Shown here piece by piece: positions 1 to 12,550 of a DNA stretch of 64,000 nucleotides. Under the pieces are notes generated by a model. It was not told the origin of the DNA and ran no database searches. It saw only the letters and a list, made by a program, of their open reading frames with translations. Position 1 is the stretch's first letter. Each line of letters starts with the position of its first letter. Source of the stretch: Gymnothorax reevesii (taxonomy: Eukaryota; Chordata; Actinopteri; Anguilliformes; Muraenidae); NCBI GenBank assembly GCA_029721435.1, contig CM056580.1, positions 25,414,367 through 25,478,366 of the forward strand. Reading direction: 5' to 3'. A program made the position numbers and the translations under genes.

Positions 1-34
1 TTCAAACATTTATATCACTCAATTATCATTTTAC
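1..34 (+). repeat. Truncated A monomer at the left window edge
   Basis: These 34 bases match positions 128-161 of monomer A, so the array continues to the left of the window. The tail contains AATTATCATTTTAC instead of the usual AATTTCC or AATTACC form. The same rare variant recurs once, near 12989, and anchors the 12967-bp long-range duplication. Confidence 0.9.
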
Positions 35-195
35 ACAAGAAGGGTTGAGCTGAAATGTCATCTGATCTCATATTAACATCATAGTGGACTCGTACAGTAT
101 GAAAACGACCAGATATTAGCACTCACATTAGATCGCTAGCATTAGCATGTTAGCATTTGCATTTAAACATTTATGTCACTCAATTTCCATTTTAC
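35..195 (+). repeat. Satellite monomer type A (reference copy, 161 bp)
   Basis: This is the first complete short-class monomer. It starts at ACAAGAAGG and ends just before the next such box. Diagnostic A states are TGTCATC at about position 22, CATATTAAC at about 35, CGTACAGTATG at about 58, ACGACC at 71 and CACTCACATT at 86. The right part has the core GATCGCTAGC (97-106), TAGCAT words to about 128, then AAACATTTAT and a tail ending TTTTAC. Subtypes differ in ATTCAAAC versus ATTTAAAC, TTTCC versus TTACC, AGATATTAG versus AGATTTTAG and GTGGACTCG versus GAGGACACG. These combinations give each higher-order block its fingerprint. GC is about 35%. Confidence 0.95.
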
Positions 196-370
196 ACAAG
201 AAGGCTTAAAGTGAAATGCCATCTGATCTCATGTTAACATCATTGAGGACATGTTAAGTATGGAAATGACCAGATATTAGCACTTGCATTAGATCGCTAG
301 CATTAGCATTTTAGCATCAGCATGTAAGCATTAGCATTGAAACATTATCATGACCCAATTTGCTTATTAT
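196..370 (+). repeat. Satellite monomer type B (reference copy, 175 bp)
   Basis: This is the first complete long-class monomer. It shares the first 100 positions with A apart from about nine fixed differences, for example TGCCATC, CTCATGTTA, CGTTAAGTATGG, AATGACC and CACTTGCATT. After the shared GATCGCTAGC core it has TTTTAGCATCAGCATGTAAG and a second TAGCAT word, making it 14 bp longer than A. The tail reads ATGACCCAATTTGCTTATTAT or GCTAATTAT instead of the A tail. Subtypes include CTGCTCTC versus CTGATCTC, GTTATC versus GTTAAC, and AGCAGTAGC versus AGCATTAGC. GC is about 37%. Confidence 0.95.
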
Positions 371-1377
371 ACAAGAAGGGTTAAGCTGAAATGTCATCTG
401 ATCTCATATTAACATCATAGTGGACTTGTACAGTATGAAAACGACCAGATATTAGCACTCACAATAGATCGCTAGCATTAGCATGTTAGCATTTGCATTC
501 AAACATTTATATCACTCAATTTCCATTTTACACAAGAAGGGTTAAGCTGAAATGCCATCTGATCTCATGTTATCATCATAGAGGACACGTTAAGTATGGA
601 AATGACCAGATATTAGCACTTGCATTAGATCGCTAGCATTAGCATTTTAGCATCAGCATGTAAGCAGTAGCATTGAAACATTAACATGACCCAATTTGCT
701 AATTATACAAGAAGGGTTGAGCTGAAATGTCATCTGATCTCATATTAACATCATAGAGGACACGTACAGTATGAAAACGACCAATTTTAGCACTCACATT
801 AGATCGCTAGCATTAGCATGTTAGCATTTGCATTTAAACATTTATATCACTCAATTACCATTTTACACAAGAAGGCTTAAACTGAAATGCCATCTGATCT
901 CATGTTAACATCATTGGGGACACGTTAAGTATGGAAATGACCAGATATTAGCACTTGCATTAGATCGCTAGCATTAGAATTTTAGCATCAGCATGTAAGC
1001 ATTAGCATTGAAACATTAACATGACCCAATTTGCTTATTATACAAGAAGGGTTAAGCTGAAATGTCATCTGATCTCATATTAACATCATAGAGGACACGT
1101 ACAGTATGAAAACGACCAGATTTTAGCACTCACATTAGATCGCTAGCATTAGCATGTTAGCATTTGCATTTAAACATTTATATCACTCAATTACCATTTT
1201 ACACAAGAAGGCTTAAACTGAAATGCCATCTGCTCTCATGTTAACATCATAGAGGACACGTTAAGTATGGAAATGACCAGATATTAGCACTTACATTAGA
1301 TCGCTAGCATTAGCATTTTAGCATCAGCATGTAAGCATTTGCATTGAAACATTAACATGACCCAATTTGCTTATTAT

Positions 1378-1552
1378 ACAAGAAGGGTTAAGCTGAAATG
1401 TCATCTGATCTCATATTAACATCATAGAGGACATGTACAGTTTGAAAATGACCAGATATTAGCACTCGAATTAGATTGCTAGCATTAGCATTTTTGCATC
1501 AGTATGTTAGCATTAGCATTGATACATTAACATTACCCAATTTGCTTATTAT
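1378..1552 (+). repeat. Satellite monomer type C (hybrid, 175 bp)
   Basis: C has an A-like left half (TGTCATC, CATATTAAC, GTACAGT) joined to a B-length right half ending TACCCAATTTGCTTATTAT. It also has private states: CAGTTTGAAAATG, CACTCGAATT or CACTCAAATT, ATTTTTGCATCAG and TTGATACATTAAC. I count 17 copies, starting at 1378, 2225, 5277, 14345, 15192, 18244, 19091, 23459, 26336, 27519, 33246, 42959, 45147, 45994, 54113, 59676 and 60523. C follows a B and precedes an A, so it adds an extra monomer to the A-B alternation. It looks like an old recombinant between the two classes. Confidence 0.9.
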
Positions 1553-2224
1553 ACAAGAAGGGTTAAGCTGAAATGTCATCTGATCTCATATTAACATCAT
1601 AGAGGACACGTACAGTATGAAAACGACCAGATATTAGCACTCACATTAGATCGCTAGCATTAGCATGTTAGCATTAGCATTCAAACATTTATATCACTCA
1701 ATTTCCATTTTACACAAGAAGGGTTAAGCTGAAATGCCATCTGATCTCATGTTATCATCATAGAGGACACGTTAAGTATGGAAATGACCAGATATTAGCA
1801 CTTGCATTAGATCGCTAGCATTAGCATTTTAGCATCAGCATGTAAGCAGTAGCATTGAAACATTAACATGACCCAATTTGCTAATTATACAAGAAGGGTT
1901 GAGCTGAAATGTCATCTGATCTCATATTAACATCATAGAGGACACGTACAGTATGAAAACGACCAGATTTTAGCACTCACATTACATCGCTAGCATTAGC
2001 ATGTTAGCATTTGCATTAAAACATTTATATCACTCAATTACCATTTTACACAAGAAGGCTTAAACTGAAATGCCATCTGCTCTCATGTTAACATCATAGA
2101 GGACAAGTTAAGTATGGAAATGACCAGATATTAGCCCTTACATTAGATCGATAGCATTAGCATTTTAGCATCAGCATGTAAGCATTAGCATTGAAACATT
2201 AACGTGACCCGATTTCCTTATTAT

Positions 2225-2399
2225 ACAAGAAGGGTTAAGCTGAAATGTCATCTGATCTCATATTAACATCATAGAGGACATGTACAGTTTGAAAATGACC
2301 AGATATTAGCACTCAAATTAGATCGCTAGCATTAGCATTTTTGCATCAGTATGTTAGCATTAGCATTGATACATTAACATCACCCAATTTGCTTATTAT
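2225..2399 (+). repeat. Satellite monomer type C, CACTCAAATT subtype
   Basis: This is a second C form with CACTCAAATTAGATCG and ACATCACCC, against CACTCGAATTAGATTG and ACATTACCC in the copy at 1378. The two C subtypes are 847 bp apart here. The same spacing recurs at 14345/15192, 18244/19091, 45147/45994 and 59676/60523; 847 equals two 161-bp plus three 175-bp monomers. At 26336/27519 the spacing is 1183, that is 847 plus one 336-bp dimer. Confidence 0.88.
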
Positions 2400-3407
2400 A
2401 CAAGAAGGGTTAAGCTGAAATGTCATCTGATCTCATATTAACATGATAGAGGACACGTACAGTATGAAAACGACCAGATATTAGCACTCACATTAGATCG
2501 CTAGCATTAGCATGTTAGCATTAGCATTCAAACATTTATATCACTCAATTTCCATTTTACACAAGAAGGGTTAAGCTGAAATGCCATCTGATCTCATGTT
2601 ATCATCATAGAGGACACGTTAAATATGGAAATGACCAGATATTAGCACTTGCATTAGATTGCTAGCATTAGCATTTTAGCATCAGCATGAAAGCATTAGC
2701 ATTGAAACATTAACATGACCCAATTTGCTAATTATACAAGAAGGGTTGAGCTGAAATGTCATCTGATCTCATATTAACATCATAGAGGACACGTACAGTA
2801 TGAAAACGACCAGATTTTAGCACTCACATTAGATCGCTAGCATTAGCATGTTAGCATTTGCATTTAAACATTTATGTCACTCAATTTCCATTTTACACAA
2901 GAAGGGTTAAGCTGAAATGCCATCTGATCTCATGTTATCATCATAGAGGACATGTTAAGTATGGAAATGACCAGATATTAGCACTTGCATTAGATCGCTA
3001 GCATTAGCATTTTAGCATCAGCATGTAAGCAGTAGCATTGAAACATTAACATGACCCAATTTGCTAATTATACAAGAAGGGTTGAGCTGAAATGTCATCT
3101 GATCTCATATTAACATCATAGAGGACACGTACAGTATGAAAACGACCAGATTTTAGCACTCACATTAGATTTCTAGCATTAGCATGTTAGCATTTGCATT
3201 TAAACATTTATATCACTCAATTTCCATTTTACACAAGAAGGCTTAAACTGAAATGCCATCTGATCTCATGTTAACATCATAGAGGACACGTTAAGTATGG
3301 AAATGACCAGATATTAGCACTTGCATTAGATCGCTAGCATTAGCATTTTAGCATCAGCATCTAAGCATTAGCATTGAAACATTAACATGACCCAATTTGC
3401 TTATTAT

Positions 3408-3596
3408 ACAAGAAGGGTTAAGCTGAAATGTCATCTGATCTCATATTAACATCATAGAGGACATGTACAGTTTGAAAATGACCAGATATTAGCACTCTTA
3501 TAACATCGCTAGCATTAGCAATTCAGCATTGGCATGTTTGAATTAGCCAGTTAGCATTAGCATTCAAACATTAACCTCACCCAATTTGCTTATTAT
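3408..3596 (+). repeat. Satellite monomer type D (189 bp)
   Basis: This is the longest monomer class. The left 90 bases are C-like (GACATGTACAGTTTGAAAATG). The right part begins CTTATAACATCGCTAGC and carries GGCATGTTTGAATTAGCCAG, which makes it 14 bp longer than B or C. I count 14 copies, starting at 3408, 6124, 16375, 24642, 29710, 35437, 37292, 38937, 39749, 47513, 50214, 52419, 55632 and 62042. Copies divide into AATTCAGC (3408, 16375 and those from 47513 on) and AATTTAGC (the rest), so the subtype is regional. D is normally followed by an A monomer with GTACAGTTTG and AGATATAAAC or AGATATAAGC. Confidence 0.92.
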
Positions 3597-5876
3597 ACAA
3601 GAAGGGTTAAGCTGAAATGTCATCTGATCTCATATTAACATCATAGAGGACAGGTACAGTTTGAAAACGACCAGATATAAGCACTCACATTAGATCGCTA
3701 GCATTAGCATGTTAGCATTAGCATTCAAACATTTATATCACTCAATTTCCATTTTACACAATAAGGGTTAAACTGAAATGCCATCTGATCTCATGTTAAC
3801 ATCATTGAGGACACGTTAAGTATGGAAATGACCAGATATTAGCACTTGCATTAGATCGCTAGCATTAGAATTTTAGCATCAGCATGTAAGCATTAGCATT
3901 GAAACATTAACATGACCCAATTTGCTTATTATACAAGAAGGGTTAAGCTGAAATGTCATCTGATCTCATATTAACATCATAGAGGACACGTACAGTATGA
4001 AAACGACCAGATTTTAGCACTCACATTAGATCGCTAGCATTAGCATGTTAGCATTTGCATTTAAACATTTATATCACTCAATTACCATTTTACACAAGAA
4101 GGCTTAAACTGAAATGCCATCTGCTCTCATGTTAACATCATAGAGGACACGTTAAGTATGGAAATGACCAGATATTAGCACTTACATTAGATCGCTAGCA
4201 TTAGCATTTTAGCATCAGCATGTAAGCAGTAGCATTGAAACATTAACATGACCCAATTTGCTAATTATACAAGAAGGGTTGAGCTGAAATGTCATCTGAT
4301 CTCATATTAACATCATAGTGGACTTGTACAGTATGAAAACGACCAGATATTAGCACTCACATTAGATCGCTAGCATTAGCATGTTAGCATTTGCATTTAA
4401 ACATTTATGTCACTCAATTTCCATTTTACACAAGAAGGCTTAAAGTGAAATGCCATCTGATCTCATGTTAACATCATAGAGGACATGTTAAGCATGGAAA
4501 TGACCAGATATTAGCACTTGCATTAGATCGCTAGCATTAGCATTTTAGCATCAGCATGTACGCATTAGCATTGAAACATTATCATGACCCAATTTGCTTA
4601 TTATACAAGAAGGGTTAAGCTGAAATGTCATCTGATCTCATATTAACATCATAGTGGACTCGTACAGTATGAAAATGACCAGATATTAGCACTCACATTA
4701 CATCGCTAGCATTAGCATGTTAGCATTTGCATTCAAACATTTATATCACTCAATTTCCATTTTACACAAGAAGGGTTAAGCTGAAATGCCATCTGATCTC
4801 ATGTTATCATCATAGAGGACACGTTAAGTATGGAAATGACCAGATATTAGCACTTGCATTAGATCGCTAGCATTAGCATTTTAGCATCAGCATGTAAGCA
4901 GTAGCATTGAAACATTAACATGACCCAATTTGCTAATTATACAAGAAGGGTTGAGCTGAAATGTCATCTGATCTCATATTAACATCATAGAGGACACGTA
5001 CAGTATGAAAACGACCAGATTTTAGCACTCACATTAGATCGCTAGCATTAGCATGTTAGCATTTGCATTTAAACATTTATATCACTCAATTACCATTTTA
5101 CACAAGAAGGCTTAAACTGAAATGCCATCTGCTCTCATGTTAACATCATAGAGGACACGTTAAGTATGGAAATGACCAGATATTAGCACTTACATTAGAT
5201 CGCTAGCATTAGCATTTTAGCATCAGCATGTAAGCATTTGCATTGAAACATTAACATGACCCAATTTGCTTATTATACAAGAAGGGTTAAGCTGAAATGT
5301 CATCTGATCTCATATTAACATCATAGAGGACATGTACAGTTTGAAAATGACCAGATATTAGCACTCGAATTAGATTGCTAGCATTAGCATTTTTGCATCA
5401 GTATGTTAGCATTAGCATTGATACATTAACATTACCCAATTTGCTTATTATACAAGAAGGGTTAAGCTGAAATGTCATCTGATCTCATATTAACATCATA
5501 GAGGACACGTACAGTATGAAAACGACCAGATATTAGCACTCACATTAGATCGCTAGCATTAGCATGTTAGCATTAGCATTCAAACATTTATATCACTCAA
5601 TTTCCATTTTACACAAGAAGGGTTAAGCTGAAATGCCATCTGATCTCATGTTATCATCATAGAGGACACGTTAAGTATGGAAATGACCAGATATTAGCAC
5701 TTGCATTAGATCGCTAGCATTAGCATTTTAGCATCAGCATGTAAGCAGTAGCATTGAAACATTAACATGACCCAATTTGCTAATTATACAAGAAGGGTTG
5801 AGCTGAAATGTCATCTGATCTCATATTAACATCATAGAGGACACGTACAGTATGAAAACGACCAGATTTTAGCACT

Positions 5877-7816
5877 CACATTGGATCGCTAGCATTAGCA
5901 TGTTAGCATTTGCATTTAAACATTTATATCACTCAATTACCATTTTACACAAGAAGGCTTAAACTGAAATGCCATCTGATCTCATGTTAACATCATTGAG
6001 GACACGTTAAGTATGGAAATGACCAGATATTAGCACTTGCATTAGATTGCTAGCATTAGCTTTTTAGCATCAGCATGTAAGCATTAGCATTGAAACATTA
6101 ACATGACCCAATTTGCTTATTATACAAGAAGGGTTAAGCTGAAATGTCATCTGATCTCATATTAACATCATAGAGGACATGTACAGTTTGAAAATAACCA
6201 GATATTAGCACTCTTATAACATCGCTAGCATTAGCAATTTAGCATTGGCATGTTTGAATTAGCCAGTTAGCATTAGCATTCAAACATTAACCTCACCCAA
6301 TTTGCTTATTATACAAGAAGGGTTAAGCTGAAATGTCATCCGATCTCATATTAACATCATAGAGGACACGTACAGTTTGAAAACGACCAGATATAAACAC
6401 TCACATTAGATCGCTAGCATTAGCATGTTAGCATTAGCATTCAAACATTTATATCACTCAATTTCCATTTTACACAAGAAGGGTTGAGCTGAAATGTCAT
6501 CTGATCTCATATTAACATCATAGTGGACTCGTACAGTATGAAAACGACCAGATATTAGCACTCACATTAGATCGTAGCATTAGCATGTTAGCATTTGCAT
6601 TTAAACATTTATGTCACTCAATTTCCATTTTACACAAGAAGGCTTAAAGTGAAATGCCATCTGATCTCATGTTAACATCATAGAGGACATGTTAAGCATG
6701 GAAATGACCAGATATTAGCACTTGCATTAGATCGCTAGCATTAGCATTTTAGCATCAGCATGTAAGCATTAGCATTGAAACATTATCATGACCCAATTTG
6801 CTTATTATACAAGAAGGGTTAAGCTGAAATGTCATCTGATCTCATATTAACATCATAGTGGACTCGTACAGTATGAAAACGACCAGATATTAGCACTCAC
6901 ATTAGATTGCTAGCATTAGCATGTTAGCATTTGCATTCAAACATTTATATCACTCAATTTCCATTTTACACAAGAAGGGTTAAGCTGAAATGCCATCTGA
7001 TCTCATGTTATCATCATAGAGGACACGTTAAGTATGGAAATGACCAGATATTAGCACTTGCATTAGATCGCTAGCATTAGCATTTTAGCATCAGCATGTA
7101 AGCAGTAGCATTGAAACATTAACATGACCCAATTTGCTAATTATACAAGAAGGGTTGAGCTGAAATGTCATCTGATCTCATATTAACATCATAGAGGACA
7201 CGTACAGTATGAAAATGACCAGATTTTAGCACTCACATTAGATCGCTAGCATTAGCATGTTAGCATTTGCATTTAAACATTTATATCACTCAATTACCAT
7301 TTTACACAAGAAGGCTTAAACTGAAATGCCATGTGATCTCATGTTAACATCATTGAGGAAACGTTAAGTATGGAAATGACCAGATATTAGCACTTGCATT
7401 AGATCGCTAGCATTAGAATTTTAGCATCAGCATGTAAGCATTAGCATTGAAACATTAACATGACCCAATTTGCTTATTATACAAGAAGGGTTAAGCTGAA
7501 ATGTCATCTGATCTCATATTAACATCATAGAGGACACGTACAGTATGAAAACGACCAGATTTTAGCACTCACATTAGATCGCTAGCATTAGCATGTTAGC
7601 ATTTGCATTTAAACATTTATATCACTCAATTACCATTTTACACAAGAAGGCTTATACTGAAATGCCATCTGCTCTCATGTTAACATCATAGAGGACACGT
7701 TAAGTATGGAAATGACCAGATATTAGCACTTACATTAGATCGCTAGCATTAGCATTTTAGCATCAGCATGTAAGCAGTAGCATTGAAACATTAACATGAC
7801 CCAATTTGCTAATTAT
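5877..7816 (+). repeat. Satellite segment related to 24467-26290
   Basis: This is ordinary satellite with D at 6124 and an A-A junction at 6473/6474. The A at 6474-6633 is 160 bp because it reads GATCGTAGC, one base short in the core; I saw this form only here. From 5949 to about 7770 the segment parallels 24467 to about 26290 at an offset of 18518, changing to 18519 after the deletion. No gene or other feature is present. Confidence 0.85.
6124..6312 (+). repeat. Satellite monomer type D
   Basis: This is the second D copy, AATTTAGC subtype, with AAAATAACC in place of the usual AAAATGACC. The following A monomer (6313-6473) carries TCATCCGATC and AGATATAAACAC, and is followed directly by another A, so the A-B register slips here. 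Confidence 0.9.
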
Positions 7817-10800
7817 ACAAGAAGGGTTGAGCTGAATTGTCATCTGATCTCATATTAACATCATAGAGGACACGTACAGTATGAAAACGACCAGATTTTA
7901 GCACTCACATTAGATCGCTAGCATTAGCATGTTAGCATTTGCATTTAAACATTTATATCACTCAATTACCATTTTACACAAGAAGGCTTAAACTGAAATG
8001 CCATCTGATCTCATGTTAACATCATTGAGGACACGTTAAGTATGGAAATGACCAGATATTAGCACTTGCATTAGATCGCTAGCATTAGAATTTTAGCATC
8101 AGCATGTAAGCATTAGCATTGAAACATTATCATGACCCAATTTGCTTATTATACAAGAAGGGTTAAACTGAAATGTCATCTGATCTCATATTAACATCAT
8201 AGTGGACTCGTACAGTATGAAAACGACCAGATATTAGCACTCACATTAGATCGCTAGCATTAGCATGTTAGCATTTGCATTCAAACATTTATATCACTCA
8301 ATTTCCATTTTACACAAGAAGGGTTAAGCTGAAATGCCATCTGATCTCATGTTATCATCATAGAGGACACGTTAAGTATGGAAATGACCAGATATTAGCA
8401 CTTGCATTAGATCGCTAGCATTAGCATTTTAGCATCAGCATGTAAGCAGTAGCATTGAAACTTTAACATGACCCAATTTGCTAATTATACAAGAAGGGTT
8501 GAGCTGAAATGTCATCTGATCTCATATTAACATCATAGAGGACACGTACAGTATGAAAACGACCAATTTTAGCACTCACATTAGATCGCTAGCATTAGCA
8601 TGTTAGCATTTGCATTTAAACATTTATATCACTCAATTACCATTTTACACAAGAAGGCTTAAACTGAAATGCCATCTGATCTCATGTGAACATCATTGAG
8701 GACACGTTAAGTATGGAAATGACCAGATATTAGCACTTGCATTAGATCGCTAGCATTAGAATTTTAGCATCAGCATGTAAGCATTAGCATTGAAACATTA
8801 ACATGACCCAATTTGCTTATTATACAAGAAGGGTTAAGCTGAAATGTCATCTGATCTCATATTAACATCATAGAGGACACGTACAGTATGAAAACGACCA
8901 GATTTTAGCACTCACATTAGATCGCTAGCATTAGCATGTTAGCATTTGCATTTAAACATTTATATCACTCAATTACCATTTTACACAAGAAGGCTTAAAC
9001 TGAAATGCCATCTGCTCTCATGTTAACATCATAGAGGACACGTTAAGTATGGAAATGACCAGATATTAGCACTTACATTAGATCGCTAGCATTAGCATTT
9101 TAGCATCAGCATGTAAGCAGTAGCATTGAAACATTAACATGACCCAATTTGCTAATTATACAAGAAGGGTTAAGCTGAAATGTCATCTGATCTCATATTA
9201 ACATCATAGAGGACAGGTACAGTTTGAAAACGACCAGATATAAACACTCACATTAGATCGCTAGCATTAGCATGTTAGCATTAGCATTCAAACATTTATA
9301 TCACTCAATTTCCATTTTACACAAGAAGGGTTGAGCTGAAATGTCATCTGATCTCATATTAACATCATAGTGGACTCGTACAGTATGAAAACGACCAGAT
9401 ATTAGCACTCACATTAGATCGCTAGCATTAGCATGTTAGCATTTGCATTTAAACATTTATGTCACTCAATTTCCATTTTACACAAGAAGGCTTAAAGTGA
9501 AATGCCATCTGATCTCATGTTAACATCATAGAGGACATGTTAAGCATGGAAATGACCAGATATTAGCACTTGCATTAGATCGCTAGCATTAGCATTTTAG
9601 CATCAGCATGTACGCATTAGCATTGAAACATTATCATGACCCAATTTGCTTATTATACAAGAAGGGTTAAGCTGAAATGTCATCTGATCTCATATTAACA
9701 TCATAGTGGACTCGTACAGTATGAAAATGACCAGATATTAGCACTCACATTAGATCGCTAGCATTAGCATGTTAGCATTTGCATTCAAACATTTATATCA
9801 CTCAATTTCCATTTTACACAAGAAGGGTTAAGCTGAAATGCCATCTGATCTCATGTTATCATCATAGAGGACACGTTAAGTATGGAAATGACCAGATATT
9901 AGCACTTGCATTAGATCGCTAGCATTAGCATTTTAGCATCAGCATGTAAGCAGTAGCATTGAAACATTAACATGACCCAATTTGCTAATTATACAAGAAG
10001 GGTTGAGCTGAAATGTCATCTGATCTCATATTAACATCATAGAGGACACGTACAGTATGAAAACGACCAGATTTTAGCACTCACATTAGATCGCTAGCAT
10101 TAGCATGTTAGCATTTGCATTTAAACATTTATATCACTCAATTACCATTTTACACAAGAAGGCTTAAACTGAAATGCCATCTGATCTCATGTTAACATCA
10201 TTGAGGACACGTTAAGTATGGAAATGACCAGATATTAGCACTTGCATTAGATCGCTAGCATTAGCATTTTAGCATCAGCATGTAAGCATTAGCATTGAAA
10301 CATTATCATGACCCAATTTGCTTATTATACAAGAAGGGTTAAACTGAAATGTCATCTGATCTCATATTAACATCATAGTGGACTCGTACAGTATGAAAAC
10401 GACCAGATATTAGCACTCACATTAGATCGCTAGCATTAGCATGTTAGCATTTGCATTCAAACATTTATATCACTCAATTTCCATTTTACACAAGAAGGGT
10501 TAAGCTGAAATGCCATCTGATCTCATGTTATCATCATAGAGGACACGTTAAGTATGGAAATGACCAGATATTAGCACTTGCATTAGATCGCTAGCATTAG
10601 CATTTTAGCATCAGCATGTAAGCAGTAGCATTGAAACTTTAACATGACCCAATTTGCTAATTATACAAGAAGGGTTGAGCTGAAATGTCATCTGATCTCA
10701 TATTAACATCATAGAGGACACGTACAGTATGAAAACGACCAATTTTAGCACTCACATTAGATCGCTAGCATTAGCATGTTAGCATTTGCATTTAAACATT

Positions 10801-12550
10801 TATATCACTCAATTACCATTTTACACAAGAAGGCTTAAACTGAAATGCCATCTGATCTCATGTGAACATCATTGAGGACACGTTAAGTATGGAAATGACC
10901 AGATATTAGCACTTGCATTAGATCGCTAGCATTAGAATTTTAGCATCAGCATGTAAGCATTAGCATTGAAACATTAACATGACCCAATTTGCTTATTATA
11001 CAAGAAGGGTTAAGCTGAAATGTCATCTGATCTCATATTAACATCATAGAGGACACGTACAGTATGAAAACGACCAGATTTTAGCACTCACATTAGATCG
11101 CTAGCATTAGCATGTTAGCATTTGCATTTAAACATTTATATCACTCAATTACCATTTTACACAAGAAGGCTTAAACTGAAATGCCATCTGCTCTCATGTT
11201 AACATCATAGAGGACACGTTAAGTATGGAAATGACCAGATATTAGCACTTACATTAGATCGCTAGCATTAGCATTTTAGCATCAGCATGTAAGCAGTAGC
11301 ATTGAAACATTAACATGACCCAATTTGCTAATTATACAAGAAGGGTTAAGCTGAAATGTCATCTGATCTCATATTAACATCATAGAGGACAGGTACAGTT
11401 TGAAAACGACCAGATATAAACACTCACATTAGATCGCTAGCATTAGCATGTTAGCATTAGCATTCAAACATTTATATCACTCAATTTCCATTTTACACAA
11501 GAAGGGTTGAGCTGAAATGTCATCTGATCTCATATTAACATCATAGTGGACTCGTACAGTATGAAAACGACCAGATATTAGCACTCACATTAGATCGCTA
11601 GCATTAGCATGTTAGCATTTGCATTTAAACATTTATGTCACTCAATTTCCATTTTACACAAGAAGGCTTAAAGTGAAATGCCATCTGATCTCATGTTAAC
11701 ATCATAGAGGACATGTTAAGCATGGAAATGACCAGATATTAGCACTTGCATTAGATCGCTAGCATTAGCATTTTAGCATCAGCATGTACGCATTAGCATT
11801 GAAACATTATCATGACCCAATTTGCTTATTATACAAGAAGGGTTAAGCTGAAATGTCATCTGATCTCATATTAACATCATAGTGGACTCGTACAGTATGA
11901 AAATGACCAGATATTAGCACTCACATTAGATCGCTAGCATTAGCATGTTAGCATTTGCATTCAAACATTTATATCACTCAATTTCCATTTTACACAAGAA
12001 GGGTTAAGCTGAAATGCCATCTGATCTCATGTTATCATCATAGAGGACACGTTAAGTATGGAAATGACCAGATATTAGCACTTGCATTAGATCGCTAGCA
12101 TTAGCATTTTAGCATCAGCATGTAAGCAGTAGCATTGAAACATTAACATGACCCAATTTGCTAATTATACAAGAAGGGTTGAGCTGAAATGTCATCTGAT
12201 CTCATATTAACATCATAGAGGACACGTACAGTATGAAAACGACCAGATTTTAGCACTCACATTAGATCGCTAGCATTAGCATGTTAGCATTTGCATTTAA
12301 ACATTTATATCACTCAATTACCATTTTACACAAGAAGGCTTAAACTGAAATGCCATCTGATCTCATGTTAACATCATTGAGGACACGTTAAGTATGGAAA
12401 TGACCAGATATTAGCACTTGCATTAGATCGCTAGCATTAGCATTTTAGCATCAGCATGTAAGCATTAGCATTGAAACATTATCATGACCCAATTTGCTTA
12501 TTATACAAGAAGGGTTAAGCTGAAATGTCATCTGATCTCATATTAACATC
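7817..12550 (+). repeat. 2176-bp higher-order tandem repeat, about 2.2 copies
   Basis: Unit 1 is 7817-9992, unit 2 is 9993-12168, and a partial third unit runs to about 12550. Private states confirm the 2176-bp step: GAAACTTTAAC at 8457 and 10633, ATGTGAACATC at about 8685 and 10861, and TACGCATTAG at 9611 and 11787. The length fits seven 161-bp plus six 175-bp monomers minus the one-base deletion in GACCAATTTT, making a 13-monomer unit. Each unit contains one A-A junction, which makes the monomer number odd. Differences between units are very few, for example TTAGAATTTT near 8089 against TTAGCATTTT near 10265. Confidence 0.9.

Larger units (their letters stand above)
1..5876 (+). repeat. Long-range duplicated block, copy 1 (offset 12967)
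   Basis: This stretch matches 12968-18843 almost base for base. Shared rare states include AATTATCATT (21), CACAATAGATC (about 470), CATTGGGGACAC (about 912), TTAGCCCTTACATTAGATCGA (about 2132) and the D at 3408. One of the few differences I noticed is ACACAATAAGG near 3758 against ACACAAAAAGG in copy 2. The match ends near 5876, where copy 1 reads CACTCACATTGGATC and copy 2 reads CACTTACATTACATC. Composition is mostly A-B dimers with C at 1378, 2225 and 5277 and D at 3408. Confidence 0.9.

Noticed and set aside
360..375. TATA-like TTATTATACAAG at the end of B monomers as a promoter
   Set aside because: It is part of the repeat in nearly every long monomer and no transcription unit follows it; AT-rich sequence gives such matches by chance.
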